From the NCBI GenBank assembly GCA_023437225.1, contig JAEZGS010000011.1, positions 310,001 through 374,000 of the forward strand: a DNA stretch of 64,000 nt, read 5' to 3'. This document shows positions 43,387 to 53,029 of this stretch, piece after piece. The notes beneath the pieces were generated by a model. The model saw only the letters and a list, made by a program, of their open reading frames with translations, ran no database searches and had not been told where the DNA came from. The translations under genes and the position numbers were made by a program. Position 1 is the first letter of the stretch; each line of letters begins with the position of its first letter. The DNA is from Bacteroidota bacterium (lineage in GTDB: Bacteria; Bacteroidota; Bacteroidia; Chitinophagales; Chitinophagaceae).

Positions 43387-44009
43387 GAAATAAGATAGAT
43401 CATCAGCACAAGCAACAATGTTATGAAAATAACAGCTACCGGAAAGAGGCGCTCGTACAGGTGTTGACGATTTCTTTGCTTCACGTAATCGCGAAGCATT
43501 ATGTTCAAAGTTGTATCGTCTCCGGCAAGCGTTGAAAGCTTTTCATACAATGGCGGCATATATGAATGTGATAAAAGTCGTGACACCTGAATGCATTCCA
43601 GCATCAGCGGTTTTTTCAATTGACGTGCATGCAGGGTGAGGAGGTCAATATTATAATGGGATAGTATTTTATTTAGATGGAATTGCAATGCATCGCGGTC
43701 AATGAAATTTTGATCGATGGTTCGCACATAACGATGTAATTTCTCAGCCTGCTGTAGGATTAGCGAGGGATTTGTGATTCGATCGTTCTTCCATACATTG
43801 AAGCCGTGTCTTTTATCATATTCGGATCTTTTTTCGATATCTATAAGAACTTCATATGCCTGTTGGATCTCAACAAATTTTTTTTCACTCGACTCATCGT
43901 CTGGATTTTTATCCGGATGGTAGCGGATGGCAAGTCGCCGGAAAGCTTTCTTGATCTCCTCAGGTGAGGAACCCGGAAACACTTCAAGTGTCTGGTAATG
44001 ATTTTTCAT
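43383..44009 (-). CDS. J-domain protein with a C-terminal membrane anchor
   Basis: A 208-residue protein starting MKNHYQTLEVFPGSSPEEIK at the ATG at 44009. Residues 1-65 are a complete J domain with the HPD motif (RYHPDKNPDD) that stimulates DnaK. The rest is helical and ends in a single membrane helix (about 190-208, LFPVAVIFITLLLVLMIYLI). No Gly/Phe region or zinc finger, so it is a type III J-protein that tethers a Hsp70 to the membrane. Its ATG overlaps the stop of the upstream glucosidase gene by one nucleotide, so the two are translated together. Confidence 0.88.
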   Translation of the reverse strand: MKNHYQTLEVFPGSSPEEIKKAFRRLAIRYHPDKNPDDESSEKKFVEIQQAYEVLIDIEKRSEYDKRHGFNVWKNDRITNPSLILQQAEKLHRYVRTIDQNFIDRDALQFHLNKILSHYNIDLLTLHARQLKKPLMLECIQVSRLLSHSYMPPLYEKLSTLAGDDTTLNIMLRDYVKQRNRQHLYERLFPVAVIFITLLLVLMIYLIS

Positions 44010-46609
44010 CAGGTCGTCTTGCGAATGAGCTCTGCTACCAGGCCTGTCCAACCGGTTTGTTGTGAGGCTCCAAGTCCACGCCCATTATCGCCATGAAAGT
44101 ATTCAAAGAACATCAGATTGTCACGAAAGTGTGGATCGGAATATATCGGATGTGCATCAGCATATGCAGTACGATTTCCTTGTTCATCTATTGAAAATAG
44201 TTTTGTAAGGCGTTTGCCGATCTCGTTGGCCACTTCATGCAGGTTCATGTAAATTCCTGATCCCGTAGGACATTCCACTTTGAGTGAATCGCGATAGTAG
44301 TAATGGAACTTGCGAAGACTTTCTACAATCATATAATTCAAAGGCATCCACACAGGGCCACGCCAGTTGCTGTTACCGCCGAACATATCGTTCGTTGATT
44401 CGCCCGCATCGTAATGTATTCTGAACGTATTTGCGTCGATCGTTACCTCGTATGGATGTTCTGCATGAAACTTAGACAGGGAGCGGATCCCGTAGTCCGA
44501 TAAAAATTCCGTTTCATCAAGCATGCGTTGAAGGATCCTGGTAAGATCTTTCTTCTTAAGTAAACTAAGCAAATGTTTTTCATCTTCATTTCTCTCCTCA
44601 TACTTCGAAACCAGTCGCGATAATTCCGGCCTGTTTTTTAGAAACCAATCCATTCTTTCCCTGAATTCGCTATGTGGATCAAGCAATGACTTGTCGAGCA
44701 CCTCCACTGCAAAGAGAGGGATCAGTCCTACCATGCTTCTGACTTTGAGTCGTATGGTTTCAAATTCATTCAGCCTTACCTGGTCGTAAAAGAATCCATC
44801 GTCTTCATCCCATAAACCACGGTGACCTTCACCCATATGCGACATAGCACCGGCGATGTACAAAAAGTGCTCATAGAACTTGGTAGCCATATCCTGGTAA
44901 ACAGGATTGTGTTTGGCCAGTTCCAATGCGATGCGCAACATATTCAGAGAGAACATCGCCATCCAGCTGGTGCCATCTGCCTGTTCAATGTAACCGCCAC
45001 CCGGCAATTTGGAATTGCGGTCGAACACGCCAATATTATCAAGGCCCAGGAATCCACCCTGGAATATGTTGTTGCCCGCGGTATCTTTCCTGTTAACCCA
45101 CCAGGTGAAGTTGACAAGTAATTTGTGGAACATAGCTTCCAGGAATGCAACATCGCCATGCTCATCCTGTTTCTTATCCATCTTAAATACGCGCCAGGTT
45201 GCCCATGCATGCACCGGAGGATTTACATCACCAAAGTCCCATTCATATGCGGGCAATTGTCCATTAGGATGCATGTATCTTTCACGTGTGAGTAAAAGCA
45301 GTTGTTGCTTCGCGAATGAGATGTCTACAAGTGCAAGCGGGATGCAGTGGAATGCAAGGTCCCATGCCGCGTACCACGGGTATTCCCATTTGTCGGGCAT
45401 GGATATAATGTCAGAATTGTGCAGGTGCATCCATTTGTGATTGCGTCCATGTTTGCGATGTGGTGCAGTTGAATTGACTGCATCACCATTCAACCATGCG
45501 TCCACATCATAATTATAGAACTGTTTATTCCATAGCATTCCTGCCAAAGCCTGTCGCTGAATAAGGCGCACATCGGGATCACTGACGTTGTGTTGGAGCT
45601 CCGCGTAAAATTCATCCGCTTCCTTCTTACGTGTATCAAAAATGGTATCAAAATCCTGGAAGCCACTGTCAAGCGCGTTGGGAGTAAGCCTTAAGCGAAT
45701 CACATAGGAGTCTCCTGGAGCTACAACGGTATCGAAGTTGAAAGCCGCTTTAGTACCCGTCCGACGACCGTTCAATGCACGCGCATCGTTATGCACAACG
45801 AAATTGTTGATGCCGTCTTTAAAGAACCCACGTCTTTTTTTCTGCTCATGGATGTAAGGATTGGTTTCGTTTTCACAAAAAAGCGGGTAGGCAGCCGGCG
45901 ACGAATAAAGAAAGCGTTTACCAAATTTCCGATGTGAGCATTTAATAGTGTTGCGTGCAATGGAAGAGATCAATGGCTTATAGGTATCGTTACCCCACGA
46001 CCAGGTATTGCGAAACCATATTGTAGGTATTATGTTGACGGGAGCAGCTTCAACGCCGCGATTGAAAACTTCGATGCGAACAAGAATGTCTTCCGGCCCT
46101 GCTTTCACATATTCGACCACAACATCAAAATATCTTCCTTCATCGAAAACACCAGTGTCAACGATTTCATATTCCCGTTCAAAGCGATTTCGCGCAGCGC
46201 TTTGTTCACGAAGTTGCTGATATGGAAATGCTGCATGCGGGTATTTGTACAGCATCTTCATGTAAGAGTGGGTTGGAGTGCTGTCGAGATAGTAAAACAA
46301 CTCCTTTACATCTTCACCGTGATTGCCTTCCGGATTGCTCAGGCCAAAGAGTCTTTCTTTGATCAATGCATCTTTCTTATTCCACAAAGCCAGAGAGAAG
46401 CAAAGAAGTTGTTCGTCGTCACAGATGCCGGCGATTCCATCTTCACCCCAACGGTAAGTTCGGCTAATCGCTTTTTCGTATGTTGTAAAATTCCAGGTGT
46501 TTGCATCTTCACTATAATCTTCCCTGACAGTTGCCCATTGGCGATTACTCACGTAAGGTCCCCATTTCTTCCATGCGGCATCCTGCAATCGTGCTCTTTC
46601 TTCATTCAT
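44009..46609 (-). CDS. GH63-like glucosidase
   Basis: An 866-residue protein of the GH63-type (alpha/alpha)6-barrel clan, related to mannosyl-oligosaccharide glucosidases and bacterial glucosylglycerate/mannosylglycerate hydrolases. No signal peptide is visible, so it is cytosolic. The central region holds WEYPWYAAWDLAFHCIPLAL and QLPAYEWDFGDVNPPVHAWA, and the C-terminal part NSNWRGPVWMPLNYMIVESL, typical GH63 segments with the candidate acidic residues. Start ATG at 46609. It is followed directly by the J-domain gene. The substrate cannot be named with confidence; compatible-solute breakdown is one option. Confidence 0.82.
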   Translation of the reverse strand: MNEERARLQDAAWKKWGPYVSNRQWATVREDYSEDANTWNFTTYEKAISRTYRWGEDGIAGICDDEQLLCFSLALWNKKDALIKERLFGLSNPEGNHGEDVKELFYYLDSTPTHSYMKMLYKYPHAAFPYQQLREQSAARNRFEREYEIVDTGVFDEGRYFDVVVEYVKAGPEDILVRIEVFNRGVEAAPVNIIPTIWFRNTWSWGNDTYKPLISSIARNTIKCSHRKFGKRFLYSSPAAYPLFCENETNPYIHEQKKRRGFFKDGINNFVVHNDARALNGRRTGTKAAFNFDTVVAPGDSYVIRLRLTPNALDSGFQDFDTIFDTRKKEADEFYAELQHNVSDPDVRLIQRQALAGMLWNKQFYNYDVDAWLNGDAVNSTAPHRKHGRNHKWMHLHNSDIISMPDKWEYPWYAAWDLAFHCIPLALVDISFAKQQLLLLTRERYMHPNGQLPAYEWDFGDVNPPVHAWATWRVFKMDKKQDEHGDVAFLEAMFHKLLVNFTWWVNRKDTAGNNIFQGGFLGLDNIGVFDRNSKLPGGGYIEQADGTSWMAMFSLNMLRIALELAKHNPVYQDMATKFYEHFLYIAGAMSHMGEGHRGLWDEDDGFFYDQVRLNEFETIRLKVRSMVGLIPLFAVEVLDKSLLDPHSEFRERMDWFLKNRPELSRLVSKYEERNEDEKHLLSLLKKKDLTRILQRMLDETEFLSDYGIRSLSKFHAEHPYEVTIDANTFRIHYDAGESTNDMFGGNSNWRGPVWMPLNYMIVESLRKFHYYYRDSLKVECPTGSGIYMNLHEVANEIGKRLTKLFSIDEQGNRTAYADAHPIYSDPHFRDNLMFFEYFHGDNGRGLGASQQTGWTGLVAELIRKTT

Positions 46610-46656
46610 ATAAGGTCGTTCGATTGGTGAAGGGTCCGAGGTAAAACTAAGATAGT

Positions 46657-46672
46657 AGATAAGTTCTTATCT
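46657..46672. promoter_or_regulatory. Inverted repeat between divergent genes
   Basis: AGATAAG-TT-CTTATCT is a perfect 7-bp inverted repeat in the gap between the glucosidase and the small lipoprotein gene. It overlaps TATCTT-type promoter words on both strands and might serve divergent transcription, but it could be chance. Confidence 0.3.
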
Positions 46673-46716
46673 TGGCTTGCTTTTTCGTGTTTCATGTTAT
46701 CAGTAAAATAAATAGT

Positions 46717-47301
46717 ATGCCACTCATGAGATTGATCATACTGCTTTTGATCTTACTGCCTGGATGCGGCATCAGGGAAAGAGAAAGAGAACTTGAAGAA
46801 AAGTTGCGGCAGGTAAATGAAAAAGAACAGCAGTTGTTATTGAAAGAAAAAGAACTCCAACTCAGGGAAGAAGCACTTGCAAATCAGGAGGAAAAACGCG
46901 ATAGCGGATCAGTGTCCGTCAATGTAATTGACACTGTTGCAATAAATCCTGAGTTTCTTGGGCAGTGGCAGGTAAGGATGGTTTGCACTGAAACGAATTG
47001 TGCGGGATCTGCTGTTGGTGATGTTAAGAGTGAGCACTGGACGATTGAACAACAGGGTAACAGTGTTATTGCACGTGCAATGACCGGCAATGAACTGGTG
47101 CGTGCATATTCGGGCCGCTTCAATGGAAGCTTCCTCGTTTTATCGGCAGAGCAACCTGAACAACAGGCGCAGGGACAATCAAGGATAACCGCGCGTTTGC
47201 AGAGAGTCAACATAAATCAATTAGAAGGCAAGCGGGAGATCTCAAGGCCCGGTGAATGTCGCATTGTGTACGATCTTGATTTGAGAAGGATCGAAAAGTA
47301 A
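46717..47301 (+). CDS. Lipoprotein with coiled-coil stem
   Basis: A 194-residue protein starting at the ATG at 46717 (MPLMRLIILLLILLPGC), with lipobox LPGC and acylated Cys at 17. Residues 20-60 form a Glu/Lys/Gln-rich coiled coil (RERERELEEKLRQVNEKEQQ), then a beta-rich domain with a likely disulfide (MVCTETNC near residue 90) follows to the C-terminus. Unknown family. Its stop is 5 nt before the antiporter gene, so the two are likely co-transcribed. Confidence 0.72.
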   Translation: MPLMRLIILLLILLPGCGIRERERELEEKLRQVNEKEQQLLLKEKELQLREEALANQEEKRDSGSVSVNVIDTVAINPEFLGQWQVRMVCTETNCAGSAVGDVKSEHWTIEQQGNSVIARAMTGNELVRAYSGRFNGSFLVLSAEQPEQQAQGQSRITARLQRVNINQLEGKREISRPGECRIVYDLDLRRIEK

Positions 47302-47306
47302 TTGCT

Positions 47307-49376
47307 ATGGTGCTGTTAGATCTCGACTTATCGCTTCCATTAAAAAACCCGGTGATAATTTTCTCACTGGTGCTTTTCATAATATTGTTTGCGCCATTAT
47401 TGTTGAATAAGATTCGCATTCCGCATATCATTGGATTGATCATGGCGGGCGTCATCATTGGACCATATGGTTTCAATTTATTACTGCGTGATAGTAGTAT
47501 CGTTTTGTATGGAACTGTTGGACTATTATATATAATGTTCACTGCAGGTCTCGAAATCGATCTCGATGAGTTCAAACGAAATCGTGTATCAAGTCTTGTG
47601 TTTGGTCTGTTTACATTTTCAATATCGATGGTAATTGGTACGGCTGCGTCCTACTATGTGTTGGGTTATAGTTGGTTTTCATCACTCCTGATGGGTAGCT
47701 TGTTTTCTTCACATACCCTGTTGGCATACCCGATCGCAAGTAAATACGGCATTGCCCGCATCCGTTCTGTTACACTTTCCATTGGAGGTACGATCATCAC
47801 TGATATTCTTGCACTACTTGTACTTGCCGCAGTTGCGGGAATGACACGAGGTGAAATTGATTCATCATTCTGGGTGCGACTCGCCGGTTATTCACTGGTG
47901 TTTGCAGCAATTGTGTTTTTCGTCTTTCCCATTATTGCACGTTGGTTCTTTAAGAAATTCGAGGACAATATTTCACAATACATCTTCGTGCTTGCGATCG
48001 TATTCCTCGGTTCCTTTCTTGCAGAGCTGGCAGGATTGGAAGCCATCATTGGTGCTTTCTTATCGGGATTGGCATTGAATAGATTTATTCCGCATAATTC
48101 ACCTTTGATGAATCGGATCGACTTTGTCGGCAATGCTTTATTCATTCCATTTTTTCTGATTGGAGTAGGCATGCTTGTAGACATATCGGTATTGTTCAAA
48201 GGTCTGGGTGCATTGAAAGTTGCGGCAGTAATGATCGTTGTTTCCATCGTTGGAAAATTCATTGCCGCATGGCTAACGCAAAAAAGTTTTCGTTTATCTC
48301 CGGACGAACGCAAGATGATATTTGGTTTGAGCGTGGCAAGGGTGGGAGCAACGCTTGCTGTGGTGTTGGTGGGTTACAACATCATCATCGGTGAAACACC
48401 TACCGGTGAACCGATACGTCTCTTATCTGAAGATGTATTGAATGGTGCGATATTGATGATATTAGTTACCTGCACGGTGAGCTCACTTATGGTAGAAAAA
48501 GCTTCGAGAAAACTTGCATTGCAGGATGACAGTCCTGCTGCAGACAGTGATACTGCCGAACGCGTGATGATATCAGTGCCCTCGGTGGAAAATGCGACCG
48601 ATATGGTAGACCTCGCCATTAGCCTGAAGCCTTCCAGGACCAAGAACCCCTTGTATGCATTGCATGTTATTGATGAACAGGATGGCGTTGAAGGAAATAA
48701 TTCGTCTGGAAAAAAAGTGATCGATCTAATTGTACGGCATGCAGCGGCTACTGATAACACGGTGATTCCTCTCACGCGTTATGATCAGAATATCAGCAAT
48801 GGCATCATTTATTCAATGAAGGAGCAACAGGTGACAGACCTGATCATTGGTTTGCATAGGAACAAACATGAAAATGAAACCATCTTCGGTCCTGTTGCCG
48901 ATAAGCTTTTAAGAAGGATATTCGAAACGGTGTATGTATATCACCCGGTGCAACCGCTTAACACTTTGAAGAGAATTGTTGTTGCGGTACCGCCAAATGC
49001 AGAGCTGGAGCCCGGTTTCAATCACTGGTTTGACAAGGTCTTTACGTTGTCAAAAGAAACCGGACTGGCTGTAAAATTTTATGCTTCTGAGAAAACAGGC
49101 CGGCAGATCAACCATGCAAATGAACAAAAGAAAACACCTATCGCTATTCAAATGGATGAATTTTCAAACTGGGATGAATTTCTTTTTTTCAGCGGACAAA
49201 TAAGAAAGGACGATCTGTTTATCATTGTCACCAGCAGAAAAGGGCATGTGTCATACACGCATCAAATCGATAAGCTGCCCGGGTATATGTTGAAATACTT
49301 TATGGATAATAGCTTCATTATACTATATCCTCGTCAACTCGAAAGTGAGTTTTTGAATGTGATAAGAAACACGTAG
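47307..49376 (+). CDS. CPA2 family cation:proton antiporter with C-terminal USP-like region
   Basis: A 689-residue protein. About 12 membrane helices (residues 1-400) form a Na+/H+ exchanger domain of the KefB/CPA2 type, with motifs IRIPHIIGLIMAGVIIGPYG, FTAGLEIDLDEFK and GLSVARVGATLAVVLVGYN. Residues 410-689 are soluble and resemble two universal-stress-protein-like halves (for example TDLIIGLHRNKHENETIFGP); the second half is poorly conserved. This is a common arrangement in Bacteroidota. Ion selectivity is not readable. It follows the small lipoprotein gene, and a heptamer array fills the 3' gap. Confidence 0.86.
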   Translation: MVLLDLDLSLPLKNPVIIFSLVLFIILFAPLLLNKIRIPHIIGLIMAGVIIGPYGFNLLLRDSSIVLYGTVGLLYIMFTAGLEIDLDEFKRNRVSSLVFGLFTFSISMVIGTAASYYVLGYSWFSSLLMGSLFSSHTLLAYPIASKYGIARIRSVTLSIGGTIITDILALLVLAAVAGMTRGEIDSSFWVRLAGYSLVFAAIVFFVFPIIARWFFKKFEDNISQYIFVLAIVFLGSFLAELAGLEAIIGAFLSGLALNRFIPHNSPLMNRIDFVGNALFIPFFLIGVGMLVDISVLFKGLGALKVAAVMIVVSIVGKFIAAWLTQKSFRLSPDERKMIFGLSVARVGATLAVVLVGYNIIIGETPTGEPIRLLSEDVLNGAILMILVTCTVSSLMVEKASRKLALQDDSPAADSDTAERVMISVPSVENATDMVDLAISLKPSRTKNPLYALHVIDEQDGVEGNNSSGKKVIDLIVRHAAATDNTVIPLTRYDQNISNGIIYSMKEQQVTDLIIGLHRNKHENETIFGPVADKLLRRIFETVYVYHPVQPLNTLKRIVVAVPPNAELEPGFNHWFDKVFTLSKETGLAVKFYASEKTGRQINHANEQKKTPIAIQMDEFSNWDEFLFFSGQIRKDDLFIIVTSRKGHVSYTHQIDKLPGYMLKYFMDNSFIILYPRQLESEFLNVIRNT

Positions 49377-49387
49377 TATAATTTGAG

Positions 49388-49545
49388 AAATGCCAAATGC
49401 CAAATGCGAAATGCCAAATGCCAAATGCGAAATGCAAAATGGGAAACACGAAATGTGAATCCATTTCCCATTTCCCATTTCCCATTTAGTATTTAGTATT
49501 TAGTATCCCCTTCCCAATTCCCAATTCTCAATTCTCAATTCTGTT
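49388..49545. repeat. Heptamer arrays between the antiporter and gcvP
   Basis: Three adjacent families of 7-bp direct repeats in exact register: ten AAATGCC-type units (49388-49457), six ATTTCCC/ATTTAGT units (49463-49504), and five TTCCCAA/TTCTCAA units (49511-49545). The first and second families contain inverse words (AATGGGAAA versus TTTCCCATT), so the middle can fold into a hairpin. They cover essentially the whole gap between two convergent genes, ending at the gcvP stop. Confidence 0.95.
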
Positions 49546-52421
49546 CACGGTACCAGGTACGCCTCTGTTGGTTCGCAGGTGCAGATCAGGTTACGATCTC
49601 CATATGTATTATTGATCCTGCTTACCGATGGCCAGAATTTGTTCTTTGCCACGTAAGCCAGCGGGAAGGCGGCTTCCTGTCTTGTATAAGCATGACTCCA
49701 ATCATCGGCACAGATCACTTCCATTGTGTGGGGAGCATTCTTTAGCGGATTGTCGGTTTTATGCATCCTTCCTTCTTCGATCGCTTTGATCTCTTCATGT
49801 ATGCTGATCATTGCATCGCAGAAACGATCGAGTTCTTCTTTTGGTTCGCTTTCAGTCGGCTCGATCATGATCGTTCCCGGCACAGGAAAACTCATTGTCG
49901 GTGCATGGAATCCGTAATCCATCAATCGCTTTGCTACATCTTCGGCTTCAATTCCTGCACTGGCTTTAAACGGACGAATGTCCACAATGAATTCATGCGC
50001 GCAGGTTCCGTTTGCCCCCGCGTAAAGTACCTTGAAATGCTCTTCGAGTCTTGCTTTCATGTAGTTCGCATTCAATATCGCATACTTTGTGGCAAGCGTC
50101 ATACCCTCAGCTCCGAGCAATTTTATATAAGCATAACTGATCAGAAGAATGCTTGCAGATCCATAAGGAGCGGCACTTACGGCGTTTGCTTTGTCGCCTT
50201 TATTGATGGAAACGTGTCCGGGCAGATACGCTGCCAGCTTTTCATTTACACATATGGGGCCCATTCCGGGTCCACCACCGCCATGCGGTATTGCAAAGGT
50301 TTTATGCAGATTGAGGTGACAAACATCCGCACCAATTTCCCCCGGGGAAGTAAGTCCGACCTGTGCGTTCATGTTTGCGCCGTCCATATAAACAAGGCCG
50401 CCATTATCATGAATAACGGTGCAAATTTCTTTGATGCTTTCTTCAAACACACCGTGTGTTGAAGGATAGGTAACCATCAATGCTGCAAGCGTATTGCGAT
50501 ATTGTTCCGCTTTTGCTTTGAGGTCGGCAACATCAATGTGCCCATCAGCATCACTTTTCACAACTACCACTTTGAAACCGGCTAACACTGCAGAAGCGGG
50601 GTTTGTTCCGTGTGCAGAGATAGGAATCAACACAACATCACGATTTTCTCCGCCATTGTCTTCATGGTAGGCCTTAATGGTCAACAAACCTGCATATTCA
50701 CCCTGTGCGCCACTGTTGGGCTGTAATGAACATGCAGTAAAGCCCGTGATCTTACACAGGTAGTCACTCAATTCATTAACGATCTGGTGGTATCCTGCAG
50801 CCTGATCAAAAGGTGCGAAGGGATGGATGGCTGCAAATTCCGGCCAGCTCACAGGGATCAATTCAGTAGCGGCATTCAGCTTCATTGTACAACTTCCCAA
50901 CGAGATCATAGATGTATTCAGGGAGAGATCCTTGTTCTCCAATGACTTCATGTAACGCATCATTTCGCTCTCGCTGTGATGACTGTTGAAAACGCTGTGC
51001 GACAAGAACGCCGATCTGCGCACAAGGCCATCCGGTATATGATCCAGCAGTAGTTCGTCATCGAAACCTACGATTGCTGCTGCATGTCCTGCAACCTCAC
51101 TAAATATTGAAACGATATCCAGTATGTCAGCCTGGCTCGTTGTTTCATCTACAGCAATACCAATGTGCTGTTCATCAAAATATCTGAAATTTACCTGGTG
51201 TTTTTCGGCAAGATCACGAATAGCGGGAACATTGTCTACGCGCAGTTTAACGGTATCAAAGAAGCTGTTGTGAACGATCTCTGCACCTGCTTCTTCCAGT
51301 GCTTCTGCAAGATGCAATGTGAGCAATGCAATTCTCGATGCGATGTTCTTAAGTCCCTCGGGTCCGTGATAAACAGCATACATCGCCGCCATATTCGCCA
51401 GCAATGCCTGCGCAGTACAAATATTAGAAGTAGCTTTTTCGCGCTTGATGTGTTGTTCGCGTGTTTGCAAAGCCATGCGCAGGGCGCGCTTGCCTGTTGC
51501 ATCAACAGAGATCCCAATGATCCTGCCCGGAATGCCGCGTTTAAATTCTTCTTTAGTGGCGAAGAACGCCGCATGTGGTCCACCAAATCCCATTGGCACA
51601 CCAAATCGCTGTGCAGAACCTACAGCTACGTCGGCACCTAGTTCCCCTGGAGGTGTTAATAAAGTCAAAGCCATCAGGTCGGTGGCCATAACAACAAAGC
51701 CGTTCACCTGGTGGATCTTATCAATGAAAGCTCGATAATCCTCCACGGAACCTTCGTTATTCGGGTATTGGATAAGAGCTCCGAAATAAGTTTCATCGAT
51801 TTCAGCAGTCCGGTAATCGCCGGTGATCACTTCAACGCCAATGGGTCTTGCGCGCGTATAAACAACATCCTTCGTTTGAGGGAAGGTGTTTGCGTCCACA
51901 AAAAATTTCGGTTGACCGATTGTGTCTGTTCTATTAACGTGATGGAACAGCATTGACATCGCTTCAGCTGCGGCGGTTCCCTCATCGAGTAATGAGGCAT
52001 TAGCAATGGGCAGGCCGGTAAGATCGGTTACCATCGTCTGAAAATTCAACAGGCTCTCAAGACGACCCTGTGAGATCTCCGCCTGGTAAGGAGTGTACTG
52101 TGTGTACCAACCCGGATTTTCGAACAGGTTGCGCAGGATCACGGATGGTGTGATGGTGCCGTAATAACCCTGGCCAATATATGATCTGAAAACTTTATTC
52201 TTCGACGCTACCTCTTTCAGTTGTTGAAGATAGATATGCTCACTTTGCGGGTTGGGCTTACTAAGAGGCTTCCGGAGCCTGATGCCCCTTGGGATCGTTT
52301 GATCGATGAGTTCATCGAGCGACCCAACGCCTACATGTCGAAGCATTTCGGCTGTCTCTGATTCATTGGGGCCTATATGACGTGCAAAAAATTCTCGCTG
52401 TTGTTGTTCGAATAGATTCAT
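49545..52421 (-). CDS. gcvP: Glycine dehydrogenase (decarboxylating), P protein of the glycine cleavage system
   Basis: GcvP decarboxylates glycine with PLP and passes the aminomethyl group to the H protein. The 958-residue single-chain form is complete: N-terminal half with FFARHIGPNESE, YIGQGYYGTITPSVI and NASLLDEGTAAAEAM; C-terminal half with the PLP-binding HLNLHKTFAIPHGGGGPG (Lys707) and SAAPYGSASIL. No gcvH or gcvT is next to it. Transcription starts from a well matched promoter at 52456-52485. Confidence 0.97.
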   Translation of the reverse strand: MNLFEQQQREFFARHIGPNESETAEMLRHVGVGSLDELIDQTIPRGIRLRKPLSKPNPQSEHIYLQQLKEVASKNKVFRSYIGQGYYGTITPSVILRNLFENPGWYTQYTPYQAEISQGRLESLLNFQTMVTDLTGLPIANASLLDEGTAAAEAMSMLFHHVNRTDTIGQPKFFVDANTFPQTKDVVYTRARPIGVEVITGDYRTAEIDETYFGALIQYPNNEGSVEDYRAFIDKIHQVNGFVVMATDLMALTLLTPPGELGADVAVGSAQRFGVPMGFGGPHAAFFATKEEFKRGIPGRIIGISVDATGKRALRMALQTREQHIKREKATSNICTAQALLANMAAMYAVYHGPEGLKNIASRIALLTLHLAEALEEAGAEIVHNSFFDTVKLRVDNVPAIRDLAEKHQVNFRYFDEQHIGIAVDETTSQADILDIVSIFSEVAGHAAAIVGFDDELLLDHIPDGLVRRSAFLSHSVFNSHHSESEMMRYMKSLENKDLSLNTSMISLGSCTMKLNAATELIPVSWPEFAAIHPFAPFDQAAGYHQIVNELSDYLCKITGFTACSLQPNSGAQGEYAGLLTIKAYHEDNGGENRDVVLIPISAHGTNPASAVLAGFKVVVVKSDADGHIDVADLKAKAEQYRNTLAALMVTYPSTHGVFEESIKEICTVIHDNGGLVYMDGANMNAQVGLTSPGEIGADVCHLNLHKTFAIPHGGGGPGMGPICVNEKLAAYLPGHVSINKGDKANAVSAAPYGSASILLISYAYIKLLGAEGMTLATKYAILNANYMKARLEEHFKVLYAGANGTCAHEFIVDIRPFKASAGIEAEDVAKRLMDYGFHAPTMSFPVPGTIMIEPTESEPKEELDRFCDAMISIHEEIKAIEEGRMHKTDNPLKNAPHTMEVICADDWSHAYTRQEAAFPLAYVAKNKFWPSVSRINNTYGDRNLICTCEPTEAYLVP

Positions 52422-52455
52422 ATAACGGAGGTTGACCAGGAAATTAAAAGATGCG

Positions 52456-52485
52456 CAAAGTTAATTGGTTGCAGCCATATGGCAA
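52456..52485 (-). promoter_or_regulatory. Promoter of gcvP with both -33 and -7 boxes
   Basis: On the minus strand TTG, then 19 nt, then TAACTTTG followed by GC. This is the best match to the Bacteroidota consensus (TTG-N19-TAnnTTTG) in the window. The -7 box ends 34 nt before the gcvP ATG. Confidence 0.75.
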
Positions 52486-52540
52486 TTGCACCAGGCATAT
52501 ATTCGCCTGAAACCCAGACCCCAGCTGTGTTATAGCAAAA

Positions 52541-53029
52541 TTAAATTTTGGCCGACAGGGCGTCTTCAGTGAGTCGCTCGAAAACATAAAATACCGCAGG
52601 GCAGAACGTGGAGTTTTTCAGTGAGATCTGCTGGCGCTTCAACAGTACATCCTCATTGGTGTAAGGAAATCTTGCACAGTCTGACGGACGCGACTCATAG
52701 ATACTGCAGTAATTGTCAGATCCGAGGAAAGGGCATGGGCTTGATTTCACCACATAATCACCATCCTGATCGAGGTTGAGGTAGGTTTCTATAAATGCGC
52801 TCTCCTTCATGCGAAGGTGCTTTGCAATGCGCTTGATATCAGGAGTTTTAAATCGCGGAGAATACCCTTTACAGCAATTAGCACACTGCAGGCAGTCCAC
52901 CTTTTCAAATGCCTCCTCGTGTAGGCGGGGCAACTGTTTCAGCACCCGGTTCTTATCGCTCCTCTGCAGCATTTGCTTGTACTGCTTTTGCCGCTCCACC
53001 GCTTTCTTTTGCCAATTGGGGGGTAACAT
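52541..53029 (-). CDS. YkgJ-type cysteine-cluster protein
   Basis: A 162-residue protein of the YkgJ family, which has conserved cysteines thought to bind zinc or an iron-sulfur cluster. The cluster reads CLQCANCCKGYSPRF (near residue 60), then CPFLGSDNYCSIYESRPSDC (near 112). The ATG at 53029 (MLPPNWQKKA) is chosen because homology starts there and a TACCTTTG box ends 4 nt upstream; the in-frame stretch before it (to 53206) has no family similarity. Its first 77 nt overlap, in another frame, the 3' end of the sterol desaturase gene. Confidence 0.83.
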   Translation of the reverse strand: MLPPNWQKKAVERQKQYKQMLQRSDKNRVLKQLPRLHEEAFEKVDCLQCANCCKGYSPRFKTPDIKRIAKHLRMKESAFIETYLNLDQDGDYVVKSSPCPFLGSDNYCSIYESRPSDCARFPYTNEDVLLKRQQISLKNSTFCPAVFYVFERLTEDALSAKI

